Positions 60,186 through 64,000 of a DNA stretch of 64,000 bases are shown piece by piece (the stretch's first letter is position 1; every line of letters begins with the position of its first letter). This stretch comes from Sporosarcina sp. HYO08. GTDB taxonomy: Bacteria > Bacillota > Bacilli > Bacillales_A > Planococcaceae. The translations under genes and the position numbers were made by a program. The notes beneath the pieces were generated by a model. It made no database searches. It worked only from the letters and a program-made list of their open reading frames with translations, and was not told where the DNA came from. Location: the NCBI RefSeq assembly GCF_001563475.1, contig NZ_LPUT01000023.1, positions 62,001 through 126,000 of the forward strand. The letters are read 5' to 3'.

Positions 60186-61553
60186 TTGGAAAATGCATTG
60201 CCTTTAAAACAAAAACCGTTCCGTTTGGCAAAAATTGTTATGCCGATTTTAGTGACACAGGTTGCGTTGTACTTAATAACGTTCTTCGATATTCTTATGA
60301 CAGGCCGCTACGATACATACCATCTTGCCGGCGTGACAATTGGCTCTTCTTTTTGGGTGCCTGTCTATACAGGACTTGCCGGTATCTTAATGGGACTCAC
60401 CCCCATTATTGCACAGTTAGTCGGTGCCAGGAAGAAAGATGCAGTCCGTCCAAGCGTACAACAAGGGATTTACGTGTCGATTGTCTTGTCAATCATCGTT
60501 TATCTCATTATTAAATTCGGGGTTTCATCGATTCTCACCTCGATGCCGCTTGAAGAAGAAGTGCGGGTCGTCGCAGCAAAATATTTGGAAGCCATGAGTT
60601 TGGGGCTGCTCCCATTATTTGCCTATACCGTTTTACGATCTTTCTTTGATGCACTCGGCGCAACCCGCGTATCGATGACCATCATTCTTTTATCCGCCCC
60701 GCTCACGATCTTTTTAAACTACTTATTAATTTACGGTAATTTTGGTTTTCCTGAATTAGGCGGTGTCGGTGCAGGCTATGCGGCTGCGCTTACGTACTGG
60801 CTTGTGTTCTTGATCGCTTGCGGGGTTGCTTGGAAGCATAAGTCCTTTAGCGACTATCGCCTTTTTGCAAATTGGGGGAAAATATCGTTTGTGAGATGGA
60901 AAGAAATTTTACTGATCGGTGTTCCAATCGGGATTTCTATTTTCGTTGAAACGAGCATTTTTTCTGTTGTGACGCTGCTGATGAGTAAATATTCAACAAT
61001 TGTTATTTCTGCCCATCAAATTGCACTCAATTTCACCTCTTTGCTTTATATGATCCCTTTAAGTATTTCAATGGGCGCGACCATCCTTGTCGGTCAAGAA
61101 ATTGGGGCGAATCGGATGAAAGATGCAAAGCATTATGGATTTTTAGGGGTTGCGATTGCCATCGCTTTTAGTTTTATATCCATTGCGGTACTCCTATTAT
61201 TCCGCAATGAAATCGCATCCCTTTACACAACTGATGGTAAAATTATTGCGCTGGCCACCCAGTTTTTCATTTATGCAGCACTTTTCCAATTATCTGACGC
61301 GGTCATGGCACCCGTGCAAGGTGCGCTTCGCGGCTATAAAGATGTGAACATGACATTTATAATGGCGATCGTCTCTTTTTGGGTCATCGGACTGCCAGTT
61401 GGCTACAGTATGGCGACGTTTACAGATTTGGGGCCTTATGGGTACTGGATCGGACTCATCGCAGGGTTAACGATTGGCGCCATCACGTTAACGATTCGAT
61501 TATTGCATATTCAAAAGACGAAATTTCACGAAGGAAAAACCCGCGAAGCTTAG
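60186..61553 (+). CDS. MATE family multidrug exporter (NorM type)
   Basis: 455 residues from the TTG at 60186 (AAAGGATG 7 bases before); the TTG at 60180 is also possible but too close to that site. Seen: twelve membrane segments in two MATE halves, with MPILVTQVALYLITFFDILMTGRY at TM1, the GLAGILMGLTPIIAQLVGA stretch at TM2 and GVPIGISIFVETSIFSVVTLLMS at TM7. Known: MATE exporters expel cationic drugs using Na+ or H+. A perfect terminator follows, shared with the converging ger operon. Confidence 0.9.
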   Translation: MENALPLKQKPFRLAKIVMPILVTQVALYLITFFDILMTGRYDTYHLAGVTIGSSFWVPVYTGLAGILMGLTPIIAQLVGARKKDAVRPSVQQGIYVSIVLSIIVYLIIKFGVSSILTSMPLEEEVRVVAAKYLEAMSLGLLPLFAYTVLRSFFDALGATRVSMTIILLSAPLTIFLNYLLIYGNFGFPELGGVGAGYAAALTYWLVFLIACGVAWKHKSFSDYRLFANWGKISFVRWKEILLIGVPIGISIFVETSIFSVVTLLMSKYSTIVISAHQIALNFTSLLYMIPLSISMGATILVGQEIGANRMKDAKHYGFLGVAIAIAFSFISIAVLLLFRNEIASLYTTDGKIIALATQFFIYAALFQLSDAVMAPVQGALRGYKDVNMTFIMAIVSFWVIGLPVGYSMATFTDLGPYGYWIGLIAGLTIGAITLTIRLLHIQKTKFHEGKTREA

Positions 61554-61566
61554 TTTCGCGGGTTTT
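61535..61566. terminator. Bidirectional terminator, MATE gene / ger operon
   Basis: AAAACCCGCGAA with its complement (61535-61546 and 61554-61566) and A/T flanks between convergent genes. Confidence 0.9.
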
Positions 61567-61568
61567 CG

Positions 61569-62651
61569 TTAGTTCAAAATGCCGGAATGGGCAATTTTCG
61601 CCTTCACTTTCACCTCAATGTCCAATTCTGCAAACGTATCTTGCCATTTCCCTTCGTTCCATAAATGTGGATGAAATGCGCGAACTGTTCTTCCAAATCC
61701 GACTGCATCACTTTTCGCTTCCTGCAATTTTTTGATGACTTTATTGAAATCTTTTGTCATTTCTTTTGACAGAAATTGTTCTAGCTCCTTGACCGTCTTT
61801 TCGTCGTTCAAGTGATTATGGGCAAATTCTTCGACACTTAATTTCACTTTATAATTTGCATCTATTTGATTGTCGTGAATGTTCCACTTTTTCGTATACC
61901 TTGCGATTTCAACTGTAATTGGATAGGTTTTATTGCCTTGTTTCCACTCATAACTAAATACCGTGAACTTACCCGGTTGCTTCGCGAGTATATTGACGAT
62001 GAGCGATTCCTTATCATCCAATGTATGACCTGAAAATACTTTATTACTGAATAAAGCAACACCTGCCAGTTCAGGTATCTCTCCCGATTCTGACATTTTA
62101 ATATAAGGTAAAAAAAGATCGATTCCCTTGTCATTAATGCGTGTGCTAGCCTCATTAACATTAATATCCGGAATAATGGAATGAGCTGCGGCAGTTTTCA
62201 AATTTTTAAGATAGAAATCAGGTGCCTCCAACCCCATTTCTTCTGTCTTTTCCATATAGGAAGCTATTTCTCCTTCCACTACCGCAAGTTTGCTGCTAAG
62301 CCGATTATGGGGCTCTCTGAAGAGGACATCAAAAGTTTCCAGTAAATTCGACTTCGCCATTTCCTCCGAAACAAGGATCACTTGCAATTGCGAAAAATCT
62401 AATGTTTCACCTATTTTTCGATTGGCATCGAACCCAACTTCTTTTACAGAAGCACCCTTTCCGACGACGGTTGAATAACTGAGCATATCTGGCGCGGAAA
62501 CGGTGGTGTATGTGTGATATCCCGTTAATTCTCCTTCTTCTCGATCATACCCAACTAGAGGTACGATCGTAAACTCCTTATACAATCGCTCATCCCAACA
62601 TCCTGCCAACAGAAAAGAACAAGCAATGGAAATTAGAGCCAATTTCTTCAT
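61569..62651 (-). CDS. Ger(x)C family germination lipoprotein (GerC)
   Basis: 360 residues from the ATG at 62651, with GGAGG before it; 83 in-frame codons above overlap the permease gene and are not used. Seen: lipobox LLAGC (Cys18) followed by WDERLYKE, the family's WD-E opening, then domains with YHTYTTVSAPDMLSYSTVVGKG, LDFSQLQVILVSEEMAK and the C-terminal AELDIEVKVKAKI. Known: GerC lipoproteins anchor the germinant receptor in the spore inner membrane. The start overlaps the permease stop (ATGA). Confidence 0.9.
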   Translation of the reverse strand: MKKLALISIACSFLLAGCWDERLYKEFTIVPLVGYDREEGELTGYHTYTTVSAPDMLSYSTVVGKGASVKEVGFDANRKIGETLDFSQLQVILVSEEMAKSNLLETFDVLFREPHNRLSSKLAVVEGEIASYMEKTEEMGLEAPDFYLKNLKTAAAHSIIPDINVNEASTRINDKGIDLFLPYIKMSESGEIPELAGVALFSNKVFSGHTLDDKESLIVNILAKQPGKFTVFSYEWKQGNKTYPITVEIARYTKKWNIHDNQIDANYKVKLSVEEFAHNHLNDEKTVKELEQFLSKEMTKDFNKVIKKLQEAKSDAVGFGRTVRAFHPHLWNEGKWQDTFAELDIEVKVKAKIAHSGILN

Positions 62652-63667
62652 TTTCTTTTCCTCCGATTGATAAAAATAACGATGACGGGAATGATGATAG
62701 CAAAGACTAAGTGAACATAGATGATAAGATCGTTTAAATAGTCGACATTTTCCTTTTTCAAGAAGAATAAAGGCAACACGACGAGTAACACATGCCAAAT
62801 GATTGTATCTCGTACTTGCTTTTCTTTCGCATGTTGCCTGTGGACATACAATGCAGTAAAAGAGACTAAAGTCACTGTCACGATGGTCCAAACTGTCCAA
62901 ATATACAGGAAAAACAAATCAAGCCGTTCAATAAATGTGACTTCCTGTGTTCTTAAAAGAAAAAGCAGCGGTTCTGGGACCAATTTCACTCCAGTAGGCG
63001 TGAAATACCAGATTGTCAAGAGAACTGAGAAAAAAAAGAACAAAAACCATGTCATTTGGTAGACGAATAAAGGAAGGCCTTTTATGTTTTGCTTAATATC
63101 CACGCGACTTCTGAAAACTAAATACAATTCAATGCCGATAAATGCGGTTTGTCCCTTCAAAAGCCCTTTCCACCACTCCGTTCCCGTTATTTGCCCGATC
63201 GGGAAAATATTCGTCCAGATTACATCTCCCCAGGCAAACTGTAAAAATCCTAAAAATGCGAGGATAAGTGGAATTAATAAAACTGGAAGATTAATGGCTG
63301 TTTCCGCCCGGCTTAAGTTTGCATAAAGCGATACAGTTACGAGTATGCCAATGACGATATATTGAGGCGTTTTCGGAAACCCCCAGACCGCCAATGTATA
63401 GTCGACGTAGGCAAGATAGCTAATAACTACAAAAAGCCAATATCCTTTATATAACCAACTAACAAATGGCCCCATTGTGAAATAGTCATAGTTCCGTTCA
63501 TAAAAAAGCAACAGCATATAATGAAATATTGCTGAAACGATAAAAAGGAGCCACGCATCTCTGCCGGCAGCATTGACAAACGGTGCGGGAAAAGAGAAAA
63601 AGGACGAACCCGTCTGAACAATGAAAAGCAGGAGGAAAAACTGATTTCTAGAAAGCATGAACTTCAT
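62648..63667 (-). CDS. GerAB-type endospore germination permease
   Basis: 339 residues; GGTGGG precedes the ATG. Seen: about ten membrane segments, with the opening LSRNQFFLLLFIVQTGSSFFSFPAPFVNAAGRDAWLLF, where the family's glycine-rich TM1 and AGRDAW motif are clear. Known: APC-superfamily subunit that binds the germinant, usually an amino acid. It lies between gerA-type and gerC-type genes with 4-base overlaps on both sides, so the three are translated together, most likely in the forespore under SigG. Confidence 0.92.
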   Translation of the reverse strand: MKFMLSRNQFFLLLFIVQTGSSFFSFPAPFVNAAGRDAWLLFIVSAIFHYMLLLFYERNYDYFTMGPFVSWLYKGYWLFVVISYLAYVDYTLAVWGFPKTPQYIVIGILVTVSLYANLSRAETAINLPVLLIPLILAFLGFLQFAWGDVIWTNIFPIGQITGTEWWKGLLKGQTAFIGIELYLVFRSRVDIKQNIKGLPLFVYQMTWFLFFFFSVLLTIWYFTPTGVKLVPEPLLFLLRTQEVTFIERLDLFFLYIWTVWTIVTVTLVSFTALYVHRQHAKEKQVRDTIIWHVLLVVLPLFFLKKENVDYLNDLIIYVHLVFAIIIPVIVIFINRRKRK

Positions 63668-64000
63668 GTTTTCCCACCGCCTTTTTGCTTGGGGGCACCG
63701 TGTGTAAATGTTTGCTGTTGTTTCCGACTTTTAAAATAAGGGAGCCTGAAAAACACATTTTTGAAGCGAGATGGATCGAATGGGATGACAGGTGACAAAT
63801 ACGGCTGATTCAATGAAGATTGGTTCATCATATGGATGAAAAGAATGAGTGTCCCAATCGCGATGCCAAAGAACCCAAAAAAAGATGCTGCCAACATGAA
63901 CGGAAATCGTAAAATTCGAACCGTCGTGTTCATTTCCACATTCGGTACGACGAAGCTTGAAATGGCAGTCATCGCAACAACAATTACCATTAAATTCGAA
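63664..64000 (-). CDS. GerA-type germinant receptor subunit, 5' part outside window
   Basis: 112 codons open to the window edge and beyond. Seen: the C-terminal membrane part of a GerAA protein, MTAISSFVVPNVEMNTTVRILRFPFML, then FFGFFGIAIGTLILFIHM and the SPVIPFDP...VFFRLPYFKSRKQ tail. Known full length is about 450-500 residues, so most of the gene lies outside. It is the first gene of the gerA-gerB-gerC operon. Confidence 0.9.
   Translation of the reverse strand, partial: SNLMVIVVAMTAISSFVVPNVEMNTTVRILRFPFMLAASFFGFFGIAIGTLILFIHMMNQSSLNQPYLSPVIPFDPSRFKNVFFRLPYFKSRKQQQTFTHGAPKQKGGGKT

Noticed and set aside
61862-62161. 99-codon minus-strand open frame inside the gerC gene
   Set aside because: A different frame within a gene whose lipobox and domain motifs are intact.

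Overview
The window looks like chromosome of a low-to-mid GC, endospore-forming member of the Bacillales, most likely a Planococcaceae (Sporosarcina-like) species. The evidence is strong AGGAGG-type ribosome binding sites, use of TTG and GTG starts, a gerA-type germination operon, a YjcZ sporulation peptide, a LysM-GH18 spore-hydrolase-like protein, Bacillus-type gene pairs (odhAB next to the yojN/yojO pair, xpaC-yaaN, ykpA, yrrT) and dispersed palindromic intergenic repeats. The genus is an inference; no rRNA or tRNA gene is present to test it.

Layout. 1-3 kb: 3' end of parC and an MFS exporter. 3-10 kb: an accessory stretch with a Fic/antitoxin pair, a LAGLIDADG homing endonuclease, small lipoprotein and hypothetical genes, a duplicated intergenic segment, a carboxymuconolactone decarboxylase/DUF2200 pair, a wrecked UvrA-like ABC gene and a type I toxin-antitoxin locus with a 27-residue membrane toxin. 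10-17 kb: secreted polysaccharide deacetylase, PadR-like regulator, sarcosine oxidase-like flavoenzyme, decayed gene tails, YjdM, a membrane-anchored HtrA-like protease and three small proteins of 40-52 residues. 17-21.4 kb: lower mevalonate operon mvaK1-mvaD-mvaK2-fni. 21.6-23.6 kb: LysM-GH18 protein, a hypothetical and a Gln-rich protein. 23.6-30.2 kb: molybdenum hydroxylase (xanthine dehydrogenase-like) genes with a YIEGIA/capping pair on the minus strand, and XdhC plus a MobA-like nucleotidyltransferase on the plus strand, followed by an orphan copy of the type I antitoxin RNA. 30-40.6 kb: regulators, transporters, a truncated MFS gene, a DUF4097 protein, YrrT with an upstream operator-like array and a MarR gene, a short Spo0M-like protein, AI-2E exporter, LCP enzyme, YjcZ peptide and msrA. 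40.8-44.5 kb: biotin operon bioD-bioA-bioY-bioB behind a BirA-type operator. 44.6-54.3 kb: PH-domain protein, ykpA, lipoprotein, cold-shock gene with a long structured leader, DUF1033, xpaC-yaaN, yojO-yojN. 54.4-61.6 kb: odhB-odhA, murG, MATE exporter. 61.6-64 kb: gerC-gerB-gerA (minus strand, gerA running off the end).

The most interesting signals lie outside the large ORFs. They are the type I toxin-antitoxin locus with a 14-bp 5'/3' self-complementarity and its orphan antitoxin copy, an 80-bp repeat family present four times in the same orientation, a five-site operator-like array upstream of yrrT, and a 20-bp hairpin followed by a U-tract in the cold-shock leader. Several genes are broken (UvrA-like, MFS fragment, three gene tails). 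All functional calls come from motif reading; no database search was run.
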